5,205 nucleotides of DNA from Clostridia bacterium (GTDB taxonomy: Bacteria; Bacillota_A; Clostridia; Christensenellales; Aristaeellaceae), in contig JAFUDW010000058.1 of assembly GCA_017464225.1 (NCBI GenBank), positions 1-5,205 on the forward strand. Direction: 5' to 3'. The notes below the pieces were generated by a model. The model did not search any database and was not told where the DNA came from. It saw only the letters and a list, made by a program, of their open reading frames with translations. Shown here piece by piece: positions 1 through 5,055 of this stretch (the stretch's first letter is position 1; every line of letters starts with the position of its first letter). The position numbers were made by a program, and so were the translations under genes.

Positions 1-9
1 AGCAATCCC

Positions 10-68
10 GAAAAAGGCATGGGACGCCAGATGGAGCTTGCTCCATTCTGACGGCACTGGCCTTTTTC
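10..68. terminator. Long imperfect hairpin with A-run and T-run ends, probable bidirectional terminator
   Basis: The outer arms at 10-18 (GAAAAAGGC) and 60-68 (GCCTTTTTC) are perfect complements. The inner arms at 28-37 and 40-50 (CAGATGGAGC with GCTCCATTCTG) pair with one bulged base around a very tight loop, and scattered pairs join the two blocks. The A-run on one side and T-run on the other mean either strand would give a stem ending in U residues. This fits a terminator between a plus-strand gene lying left of the window and the minus-strand genes ending at 307. The minus-strand RNA gains an extra G-U pair. A small structured RNA is an alternative. No gene is seen around it. Confidence 0.5.
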
Positions 69-161
69 TTTGCCTCAGACGGCCTCTTTGCGATAACCTC
101 AACAGCTATACTGGCGGAAGTTGCTTAAAGATGTAATTAAAGTTTGTTCGCCAGGATGGGT

Positions 162-214
162 GCAGGGGGCGAAGTCCCCTGCCGCAGGTTTATAAGGGCC
201 GCGGAGGCCCTTAT
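162..214. repeat. Two tandem stem-loops, possible dispersed palindromic repeat
   Basis: The first stem pairs 162-170 with 174-182 (GCAGGGGGC with GTCCCCTGC, one G-T pair on this strand) around a GAA loop. The second pairs 192-200 with 206-214 (ATAAGGGCC with GGCCCTTAT, perfect) around a 5-base loop. The stems are 9 bases apart. Neither is followed by a good T-tract on either strand, which argues against plain terminators. GC-rich hairpins of the form GGGG-CGAAG-CCCC are, from general knowledge, frequent in intergenic repeats of gut Clostridia, so this is offered as a repeat unit. Copy number cannot be seen from one window. The rest of 69-262 holds no gene that can be supported. Confidence 0.4.
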
Positions 215-249
215 CGTCTCCCCTTCTAAATCTTTACTTTTATTCGATT

Positions 250-282
250 TATAAAACGCAACGCCGGCGTTAAACCGCCGGC
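250..282 (-). terminator. Probable Rho-independent terminator of mreB/mbl
   Basis: Arms at 263-269 (GCCGGCG) and 276-282 (CGCCGGC) form a perfect 7-bp GC stem with a 6-base loop, 25 bases past the stop codon of the minus-strand mreB/mbl gene. Read on the minus strand, the stem is followed by GTTGCGTTTTAT, a short and interrupted T-tract. Its position fits the end of the four-gene minus-strand run. The weak tract lowers confidence, and the hairpin at 10-68 could be the stronger stop. Confidence 0.5.
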
Positions 283-306
283 ATCGCATAGATTCGTGAA
301 CAGCGT

Positions 307-1320
307 TCAGCTTCTCCTGTCGTTCAGATACCTGCCGTAATCCGCCAGGTTTTCCAGCGTGCGTCCGCAGCCGGTGGCAACGCAGTTCTGCGGGTTTTCG
401 GCCACGTGGCATTCCACCTTGAGGGCAGTGGTGATGGCGTCGGCCAGGCCGGTGAGGCGCGCGCCGCCGCCGGTCAGCATGATGCCCGCGTCAAACACGT
501 CCGCGGCCAGCTCGGCCGGGGTGTGCTCCAGCACGGCGTGAATAGCCTCGATGAGGGCGGTAAGCGGATCATCGATGGCCTCGAATATCTCATCGGAGGT
601 GATGCGCATCAGCTTGGGCAGGCCGCTGATCAGGTTGCGGCCCGTCACATCCATATACATCTGCTCCCGCCGGGGCATGGCCCCGCCGATGGCAATCTTG
701 AGCTCCTCCGCCGTGCGCTCGCCCACCAGCAGGTTATACTTGCGGCGCAGATAGCGGATAATGGCGTCGTCAAAGTGGTCGCCGCCCAGTTTCACGGCGT
801 CGCTGACCACCACCCGTCCGGTGGAAAGCACGGCGATATCGGTCATGCCCGCGCCGATATCCACCACCATGGAACCGTACACCTCGTTGATATTCATATC
901 CGCGCCGATGGCGGCGGCCACAGGACGGTCAAGCAGCTGGGTGCGGCGCACGCCGGCCTCAAACATAACGGCGGAAATATTGCGCTTTTCATTTTCATTG
1001 ATGCCCGAGGGCAGCGAAAGCACGGCCCGGGGCCGGGAGAACATGCGCTTGCCGATGACCTGCACCACAAAATGATGCAGCATGCTGCTGGTCAATTCAA
1101 AATCCGCCACAGAACCTTCGCGCAGCGGGCGCATGGCCACGATACCGCTGGGCGTGCGGCCGATCATGCGGTACGCTTCCATGCCAATGGCGCGGATGAC
1201 CCGGGTGTCGCGCTCCAGCGCCACCACCGCCGGTTCATCCAGCACGATCCCCCGGTTTCGGGCGTAGATCACCACGTTGGATGTGCCCAAATCAATGCCG
1301 ATATCTGACACAGCTGCCAT
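307..1320 (-). CDS. mreB: MreB/Mbl-family rod shape-determining actin homologue
   Basis: A 337-residue bacterial actin of normal family length. It forms membrane-bound filaments that guide the elongation cell-wall machinery. Visible motifs are phosphate-1 (residues 9-16, IDLGTSNV), the REGSVADF segment (68-75), phosphate-2 (152-166, VVDIGAGMTDIAVLS), and the adenosine motif (282-290, LTGGGARLT). GERTAEELK (200-208) and AENPQNCVATG (307-317) match Mbl closely. The start at 1320 is preceded by AAGGAG with 10-base spacing; the stop is TGA. It lies 130 bases downstream of spoIIID, the Bacillus spoIIID-mbl arrangement, so it is probably the Mbl-type paralogue (mbl is an equally good name). No convincing promoter was found in the gap. 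Oddities: the EEP usually seen in the catalytic loop is D131-R132-P133, and phosphate-2 reads GAGMT rather than GGGTT. ATP turnover may therefore differ, though filament formation is still plausible. Confidence 0.95.
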   Translation of the reverse strand: MAAVSDIGIDLGTSNVVIYARNRGIVLDEPAVVALERDTRVIRAIGMEAYRMIGRTPSGIVAMRPLREGSVADFELTSSMLHHFVVQVIGKRMFSRPRAVLSLPSGINENEKRNISAVMFEAGVRRTQLLDRPVAAAIGADMNINEVYGSMVVDIGAGMTDIAVLSTGRVVVSDAVKLGGDHFDDAIIRYLRRKYNLLVGERTAEELKIAIGGAMPRREQMYMDVTGRNLISGLPKLMRITSDEIFEAIDDPLTALIEAIHAVLEHTPAELAADVFDAGIMLTGGGARLTGLADAITTALKVECHVAENPQNCVATGCGRTLENLADYGRYLNDRRS

Positions 1321-1450
1321 ACCTAAGCTTCTCCTTCGTTTCCGTTTGCTCGCGTATATATTCTACACGCACGCGTGTTTTCCTTTATTTTACGCAAACA
1401 TTTGGCACCATATTACCACTTTTCGCAATAAACCCTATCAAATCCGCCCG

Positions 1451-1717
1451 TCATCCCCCACTTTCGACTGTTTTCGACCGATATCGCCGCCGGGTGGCCT
1501 CCCCGCCCAGCAGATGCCGGATGGCTTTGTGATATTGCAGGCGGGCGCGTACGCGCTCGTAGAGCTGCCTGTCCAGCCCGCGCAGCCGCACGGTCAGCTC
1601 CCGGTGAGCCAGGCTTTTGCTTACGCCAAAGCGCGCCGCCGTGCCGCGCACGGTATCGCCGGTATCGGCCATATAGCGCGCCATGGCCAGGCACCGCTGG
1701 ACCGCATCCCCCTCCAT
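1451..1717 (-). CDS. spoIIID: Sporulation transcription factor SpoIIID
   Basis: An 88-residue protein matching the small DNA-binding regulator SpoIIID, which in Bacillus acts in the mother cell after engulfment, activating and repressing sigma-E genes and promoting the switch to sigma-K. A helix-turn-helix spans residues 22-46 (TVRGTAARFGVSKS and the following helix). A basic segment at 63-80 (HKAIRHLLGGEATRRRYR) is the SpoIIID signature and matches the Bacillus HKSIRHLRGGEATK stretch almost residue for residue. The length is close to the 93 of Bacillus. The ATG at 1717 has AGGGGGAAAG just upstream as a modest ribosome binding site; the stop is TGA. It sits 57 bases after the methyltransferase stop codon and before mreB/mbl. 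A sigma-E-type promoter at 1749-1777 and an inverted repeat at 1733-1753 suggest mother-cell control, as in Bacillus. Identification is firm; the regulation is inferred. Confidence 0.95.
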   Translation of the reverse strand: MEGDAVQRCLAMARYMADTGDTVRGTAARFGVSKSLAHRELTVRLRGLDRQLYERVRARLQYHKAIRHLLGGEATRRRYRSKTVESGG

Positions 1718-1732
1718 GGGCTTTCCCCCTTC

Positions 1733-1753
1733 ACGCTGTTATCACAACAGCGT
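1733..1753. promoter_or_regulatory. Inverted repeat over the spoIIID -10 and start point, possible operator
   Basis: ACGCTGTT (1733-1740) and AACAGCGT (1746-1753) are perfect 8-bp inverted arms with 5 bases between. No T-tract follows on either strand, so a terminator is unlikely. The repeat overlaps the proposed sigma-E -10 and the expected start point near 1742, where a bound dimer would block transcription. SpoIIID binds as a monomer to roughly WWRRACARNY in Bacillus, and the arms only partly fit that, so the binding protein is unknown. Confidence 0.4.
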
Positions 1754-1777
1754 ATGCGGGAAAAGGAGCGGGTATTA
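1749..1777 (-). promoter_or_regulatory. Putative sigma-E-type promoter of spoIIID
   Basis: On the minus strand the -10 is CATACGCT (1749-1756), matching 7 of 8 positions of the Bacillus sigma-E consensus CATACANT. The -35 is TAATACC (1771-1777), matching 5 of 7 positions of KMATATT. The spacer is 14 bp, the usual distance for sigma-E. Transcription would start near 1742, giving a leader of about 25 bases before the spoIIID ATG. The first three bases of the -35 are the TAA stop codon of the methyltransferase gene. Bacillus spoIIID is itself a sigma-E gene, which supports the reading. The consensus is quoted from memory of Bacillus work. Confidence 0.6.
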
Positions 1778-3040
1778 CGCCTGCTGATCAGCGGCCCACA
1801 GCGTGCGCCGGCCCAGCACGTCCACAATGGACAGCGCCACCTGGCCCCGGAACAGGGGCAGCTCCAGCAGCGTTTTCAGGGCGGGCGACTGCTTTCGCCG
1901 CGCGCTGGAAACATAGGTTTTATACGCGCCGTCCCGGATAAAGCCCACCGACCACTGGTCAATGGCGTCCAGGCCCGCGATCTCCAGCCCCTTGGGCTGG
2001 AAAACCGCGCCCTCCGGGAAACGCAGGGCGGGATCAAAATCCCTGAGCTCAATTTCATAATAGCCGATGCCGGGCAGCAGATCGGCCTCCAGGCGGGCGT
2101 CGGTATGCACAAAGGGCGTGCGCACCTCCAGCGTGGTATCCAGCAGCCGCTTGCGGCACACCGATATGGCATGGGGGCTCAGATCAACGCCCAAAAAGCG
2201 GCAATCATTCTCCGCCGCCGCCACCAGCGTGGTGCCCGAGCCGCAGCACAGATCAGCCACGATATCCCCCGGCCTGGTGCAGCAGCGCACGATGCGGTTG
2301 AGCAGCGCCAGGGGCTTCTGGGTATCATACCCTGTGCGCTGGGGATCCTTCTGCTGCAGGTGGCTCACATCGGCCCACACGTCGTCGGGGAATACCGGCT
2401 CGTCATCGTAATAGGTATATACCTTGCCGCCAGATTTGATGGTGCGGCAGGCGCGGCCCTGCTCATCCACCGTGCGGCGCATATGGTTGCTGCGGTTATC
2501 GGTACGGGGCACCGCCACCCGGCTGATATCAAAATACAGCGCTTTGGATTTGGCATAAAAGAGGATCACATCATGCTTGCGGCTGAAATGCTTTTTGGCC
2601 CGGCCGCCGGACTGATACGCCCAGATGATCTCGTTGATAAAATTATTTTCTTTAAATATCTGGTCGCACAGCAGGCGGGCATGGGCGCTCATGCGGCTGT
2701 CCAGGTGCAGGAAAAGCGCGCCGGTATCGCTGAGCAATTCGTACGCCTTTTCCAGCAGCCCGCGCAGCAGCGTCATATACTGCGCGCGACCTCCGGGAAA
2801 GGAATCGGTATACGCGCCCAGCACCAGGGTCTGGCTGCCGTCAGCCCAGCCCTTTTCGCCAATGCGCATGCGGAAGCTGAAATCATCCCCCGTAAAAAAC
2901 GGCGGATCCAGGTATACGCACTGTACCCGGCCCTTCCAGGCAGACAGGTCAAGCTCCCGCGCGTCGCCCTGCAGCAGCACGCCGCCCGCCCGGTCGCCCA
3001 CGATCTGTTCCCGGTCTCCGTCGATCTGACGCCAGATCAT
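1775..3040 (-). CDS. Beta-class site-specific DNA methyltransferase (Mod-like, orphan)
   Basis: A 421-residue S-adenosylmethionine-dependent enzyme that methylates a base in DNA. The catalytic motif IV (D45-P-P-F48) precedes the AdoMet motif I (263-270, DLCCGSGT), with TQKP (240-243) just before motif I. This order is the beta class, which includes type III Mod and many N6-adenine and N4-cytosine enzymes. Adenine is more likely from the Mod resemblance but is not proven. Target recognition probably lies around residues 165-235. The last ~100 residues form an extension ending in a VALSIVDVLG strand that recalls the tail of longer Mod-like proteins; the whole is shorter than a typical type III Mod. 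The start at 3040 has a perfect AAAGGAGG 6 bases upstream that overlaps the stop of the preceding gene, so translation is coupled. No restriction gene is present, and spoIIID follows directly. The recognition sequence cannot be read from the sequence. Confidence 0.9.
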   Translation of the reverse strand: MIWRQIDGDREQIVGDRAGGVLLQGDARELDLSAWKGRVQCVYLDPPFFTGDDFSFRMRIGEKGWADGSQTLVLGAYTDSFPGGRAQYMTLLRGLLEKAYELLSDTGALFLHLDSRMSAHARLLCDQIFKENNFINEIIWAYQSGGRAKKHFSRKHDVILFYAKSKALYFDISRVAVPRTDNRSNHMRRTVDEQGRACRTIKSGGKVYTYYDDEPVFPDDVWADVSHLQQKDPQRTGYDTQKPLALLNRIVRCCTRPGDIVADLCCGSGTTLVAAAENDCRFLGVDLSPHAISVCRKRLLDTTLEVRTPFVHTDARLEADLLPGIGYYEIELRDFDPALRFPEGAVFQPKGLEIAGLDAIDQWSVGFIRDGAYKTYVSSARRKQSPALKTLLELPLFRGQVALSIVDVLGRRTLWAADQQA

Positions 3041-3046
3041 GCCCTT

Positions 3047-3054
3047 CCTCCTTT
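3047..3054 (-). promoter_or_regulatory. Ribosome binding site of the methyltransferase gene, overlapping the upstream stop codon
   Basis: The minus strand reads AAAGGAGG, a full match to the anti-16S core, 6 bases before the ATG at 3040. It shares bases 3053-3054 with the TAA stop (3053-3055) of the cysteine-cluster gene. This fixes the methyltransferase start and implies that both genes are on one message with coupled translation. Confidence 0.85.
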
Positions 3055-3559
3055 ACCACGCCCGCAGGCGCTTAAAATACGCCGTAAGCGCCCGAAAATA
3101 TTCCCTGTGCTCTGGGCACGCGCACAATATCCGCGCGGCCTTCAGCACAGCGCCGCCAAATGCCCGATCCATGCCCCGGACGCCGTATTCGGCCAGGGGA
3201 CAAACGGCGAAGGCCCGGGGATCCACCCGGACCCGCAGCTGCTCCTCCTCCCCGGCGGGCGTCAGCACAGGCGTCAAGGGGAACATGCGGCATGCCAGCG
3301 GCCGCAGGGCGCGGTCGCATACGCCTTGGCAGGTAAGCAGGCGCATGCCGGGCATCACTGCGTCGTCGCGAGTAAGCGAAAACCCCGCAGGCAGCGGAGA
3401 ATAAAGCGCTTCCTCTCCCGGAAAGAGCAGCATGCCGCCCTGGCCGTCCTCGTCGCAGGCGCAGCAGGCGGCCCCGCAGACCGTTCCGCAATCCCGGCGC
3501 AGGGGCGTAACATCGCAAAGCAAGTCCCGTGCCCGTACCACAGCATCCAGCGCGTCCAT
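3053..3559 (-). CDS. YkgJ-type cysteine-cluster protein (putative metal or Fe-S binding)
   Basis: A 168-residue protein with 12 cysteines. An N-terminal cluster (C15, C24, C28, C32, C33, C35) is followed by C77 and C81, then RPLACRMFPL (86-95, with C90) and C120-P-L, plus C146 and C148. The CxxxCC spacing together with RP-x-x-C-R-x-F-P-L is the mark of the YkgJ/UPF0153 family, thought to bind zinc, iron or an Fe-S cluster; the cellular role is unknown. No signal peptide or membrane segment is seen, so it is probably cytoplasmic. The ATG at 3559 has only a weak GGGGG-type site upstream. A sigma-A-like promoter at 3590-3618 lies just ahead with a leader of about 24 bases. It is the first gene of the minus-strand run and ends 12 bases before the methyltransferase start, suggesting joint expression. 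A functional link between them is unproven. Confidence 0.87.
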   Translation of the reverse strand: MDALDAVVRARDLLCDVTPLRRDCGTVCGAACCACDEDGQGGMLLFPGEEALYSPLPAGFSLTRDDAVMPGMRLLTCQGVCDRALRPLACRMFPLTPVLTPAGEEEQLRVRVDPRAFAVCPLAEYGVRGMDRAFGGAVLKAARILCACPEHREYFRALTAYFKRLRAW

Positions 3560-3589
3560 GCCAGAAATCCCCCATTTTTTATGTTGATC

Positions 3590-3618
3590 AGTATATCATA
3601 TTCGGGCTATGATTGCAA
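3590..3618 (-). promoter_or_regulatory. Sigma-A-type promoter for the cysteine-cluster/methyltransferase operon
   Basis: On the minus strand the -35 is TTGCAA (3613-3618, 4 of 6 to TTGACA) and the -10 is TATACT (3590-3595, 5 of 6 to TATAAT), with a 17-bp spacer. Transcription would start near 3583, about 24 bases before the ATG at 3559. The -35 hexamer is its own reverse complement and is shared with the plus-strand cca promoter. Confidence 0.65.
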
Positions 3619-3641
3619 ACAAAGGGCGATTTGGGTATAAT
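3613..3641 (+). promoter_or_regulatory. Sigma-A-type promoter of cca
   Basis: The -35 is TTGCAA (3613-3618) and the -10 is a perfect TATAAT (3636-3641), with a 17-bp spacer. Transcription would start near 3648, 21 bases before the cca ATG at 3669. This rules out the in-frame ATG at 3609, which lies upstream of the start point. Confidence 0.75.
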
Positions 3642-3654
3642 AAATGCGTTGCCG

Positions 3655-3662
3655 AAAGGAGG
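3655..3662 (+). promoter_or_regulatory. Ribosome binding site deciding the cca start
   Basis: AAAGGAGG lies 6 bases before the ATG at 3669. With the promoter at 3613-3641 it selects this start over the in-frame ATG 60 bases upstream, which has no such site. Confidence 0.85.
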
Positions 3663-3668
3663 ATCGCC

Positions 3669-4871
3669 ATGGAATTTGCCCTGCCCGCTCCGGTGCTGGA
3701 CGCGCTTGAACGCGTGAACGCCCGGGGCTATGAAGCCTACGCCGTGGGCGGCTGCGTGCGCGACCTTCTGCGCGGCGTAACGCCCCATGATTACGATATC
3801 TGCGTTTCCTGCCCGCCGGAGGAGACCCACGCCTGCTTTGCCGGGGAACGGGTGATCGATACCGGCGTCAAGCACGGCACAGTGACCGTGCTGCTGCGCG
3901 GTATGGCGCTGGAGATCACCACCTTCCGCGCCGACGGCGATTACGCCGATGGGCGGCACCCCTCCTCTGTGCGCTTCACCAGGAGCCTGGAGGAGGACCT
4001 GAAACGCCGGGATTTTACGGTGAACGCCATGGCCTACCACCCCGCAACGGGCGTCGTCGATCTGTTTGACGGCCAGGGCGATCTGAAAGCGGGCGTGCTG
4101 CGGTGCGTGGGCGACGCGCCGACCCGGCTGACCGAGGACGCCCTGCGCATCCTGCGGGCCGTGCGCTTTGCGGCACAATTGGATTTTATCATTGAACCGC
4201 AGACCGCCCAAGCCATGCGCGCGCTGAGCGGACGGCTATCGCTGGTGAGCAGAGAGCGCATCGCTGAGGAACTGCTTCGCGCCCTGCGCGCCCCCGCCGC
4301 CGCCCGGGTGCTCCCGGATTACCCCGAGGTTTTGACCGCCGCCCTGCCCGATTATCCGGCACAGGCTTTGTCCGCGGGCGCAAAAGCGCTGTCCCGTCTG
4401 CCGGGAGGCGACGAAGCGCTGGGGCTGGCGGCGCTGCTGCACGGCTGCGCGGCCGAGGATCGGCAGGCGTGCCTGCGCTCCCTGCGGCTGTCCAAGGCGC
4501 TGGAGAACAGCGCGGCGCAATTGGCGGCATTGGCCCTGCGTCCCTGGCCTTTGGAAGATACGCCGCTGCTGCTTGCCCAATTGGGCCGGGAACAGGCCGA
4601 ACGGCTGCTGCTGCTCCAGCAGGCCTGCGGCGCGATGAGCGCGGGCGAGGCCGCCATGCGTTCCAGCGGCATCAAGCAAACCATCGCCGATGGGCTGCCG
4701 CTGCGCCTGCGCGACCTGCCGGTAACGGGCGACGACCTGAAAGCCCTGGGATTTTCAGGCCCGGCCATCGGGGAAGCGCTGAACGAACTGCAGCGCATGG
4801 CTCTGCAAGGCGCGATCCCCTGTCAAAGGGAAGCCATGCTCCAATGGCTAATGCAGAAGAAAAAACAATAG
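3669..4871 (+). CDS. cca: CCA tRNA nucleotidyltransferase
   Basis: A 400-residue class II enzyme that adds or repairs the 3'-CCA end of tRNAs from CTP and ATP. Motif A is VGGCVRDLL (26-34) followed by the metal-binding D41-Y-D43. Motif B is RRDFTVNAM (113-121) and motif C is EDALRILRAVRFA (156-168). RIAEELLR (197-204) marks the motif D/neck region. The tail carries VTGDDLKALGF-GPAIGEAL (352-371), typical of the family's C-terminal helices. Length is normal for Bacillota. At 256-260 LLHGC stands where HD-type family members have LLHD, so any HD phosphohydrolase site looks lost. The start at 3669 is set by AAAGGAGG and the promoter at 3613-3641; the reading frame could be extended to 3609 but that is upstream of transcription. 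It appears monocistronic, with a terminator after the TAG stop. An enzyme adding only A or only CC cannot be excluded from sequence alone. Confidence 0.95.
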   Translation: MEFALPAPVLDALERVNARGYEAYAVGGCVRDLLRGVTPHDYDICVSCPPEETHACFAGERVIDTGVKHGTVTVLLRGMALEITTFRADGDYADGRHPSSVRFTRSLEEDLKRRDFTVNAMAYHPATGVVDLFDGQGDLKAGVLRCVGDAPTRLTEDALRILRAVRFAAQLDFIIEPQTAQAMRALSGRLSLVSRERIAEELLRALRAPAAARVLPDYPEVLTAALPDYPAQALSAGAKALSRLPGGDEALGLAALLHGCAAEDRQACLRSLRLSKALENSAAQLAALALRPWPLEDTPLLLAQLGREQAERLLLLQQACGAMSAGEAAMRSSGIKQTIADGLPLRLRDLPVTGDDLKALGFSGPAIGEALNELQRMALQGAIPCQREAMLQWLMQKKKQ

Positions 4872-4909
4872 AAAGCGACTTTTCCATCGGCGGAATCTCT
4901 CAACAAGCG

Positions 4910-4962
4910 TTCCATGAATGAAATGTTTTATTTCTCATCGTTTCATTTCATGGAATTTTTTT
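4910..4962 (+). terminator. Rho-independent terminator after cca
   Basis: TTCCATGAA (4910-4918) pairs with TTCATGGAA (4947-4955). After one bulged T at 4946, TGAAATG (4919-4925) pairs with CGTTTCA (4939-4945), giving a 16-bp stem with one G-T pair and a 13-base loop. Seven T residues follow directly (4956-4962). The stem is AT-rich but long. It begins 38 bases after the cca stop and lies upstream of the next gene's promoter. Confidence 0.82.
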
Positions 4963-4984
4963 CATGGATTTTATCCGGCAAAAA

Positions 4985-5013
4985 TTGACGTTCCCCGCAA
5001 ATTATGCTACATT
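4985..5013 (+). promoter_or_regulatory. Extended -10 sigma-A-type promoter of the aldolase gene
   Basis: The -35 is TTGACG (4985-4990, 5 of 6) and the -10 is TACATT (5008-5013, 4 of 6), with a 17-bp spacer. TGC at 5005-5007 directly before the -10 gives the TGN extension that compensates for a weaker hexamer. The start point would be near 5020, leaving a leader of about 35 bases. Confidence 0.62.
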
Positions 5014-5022
5014 GATATCAAT
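5011..5022. promoter_or_regulatory. 12-bp palindrome at the aldolase start point, possible operator
   Basis: ATTGATATCAAT is a perfect 12-bp palindrome. It overlaps the end of the -10 (5008-5013) and the expected start near 5020, a classic place for a repressor. The binding protein is not known. Confidence 0.4.
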
Positions 5023-5055
5023 TTGAACGCAAGTTTCTGAAAGGAGCGAAAAGTC

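Noticed and set aside
15..62. GGGACGCC in a hairpin context as a possible c-di-GMP riboswitch.
   Set aside because: Only the short GGGACGC string resembles the GEMM core. The expected GGNAAACC side, tetraloop receptor and downstream gene are not present.
2..136. An open frame entering from the left edge and ending at 136.
   Set aside because: It passes through the 10-68 hairpin, has no family resemblance, and the other plus frames stay open for similar lengths, so it is most likely chance.
137..412. A 91-codon minus-strand open frame overlapping the end of mreB and the hairpin region.
   Set aside because: It overlaps about 100 bases of mreB in another frame and passes through the terminator and both tandem stem-loops. 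There is no ribosome binding site and the composition is not protein-like.
406..1308. A 300-codon plus-strand open frame opposite mreB.
   Set aside because: It is the His/Gly-rich antisense shadow of a firmly recognised MreB/Mbl gene, with no ribosome binding site or recognisable motif.
1365..1378. Inverted repeat ACACGC-AC-GCGTGT between spoIIID and mreB as a terminator.
   Set aside because: The stem is 6 bp with a 2-base loop, and on the spoIIID strand no T-tract follows. It would also separate genes that usually stay together. No clear promoter could be assigned in this gap either.
1277..3640. A 787-codon open frame on the plus strand across spoIIID, the methyltransferase and the cysteine-cluster gene.
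   Set aside because: The three minus-strand genes all lie in the same frame, so one antisense frame stays open through GC-rich coding sequence. Its translation is dominated by His, Gln, Ala, Arg, Pro and Gly without domains, it has no ribosome binding site, and it runs through the divergent promoter. The minus-strand genes have clear families.
3609..3668. A 20-codon N-terminal extension of cca from the ATG at 3609.
   Set aside because: That ATG lies upstream of the predicted transcription start near 3648, while the ATG at 3669 has an ideal AAAGGAGG and begins the conserved family sequence.
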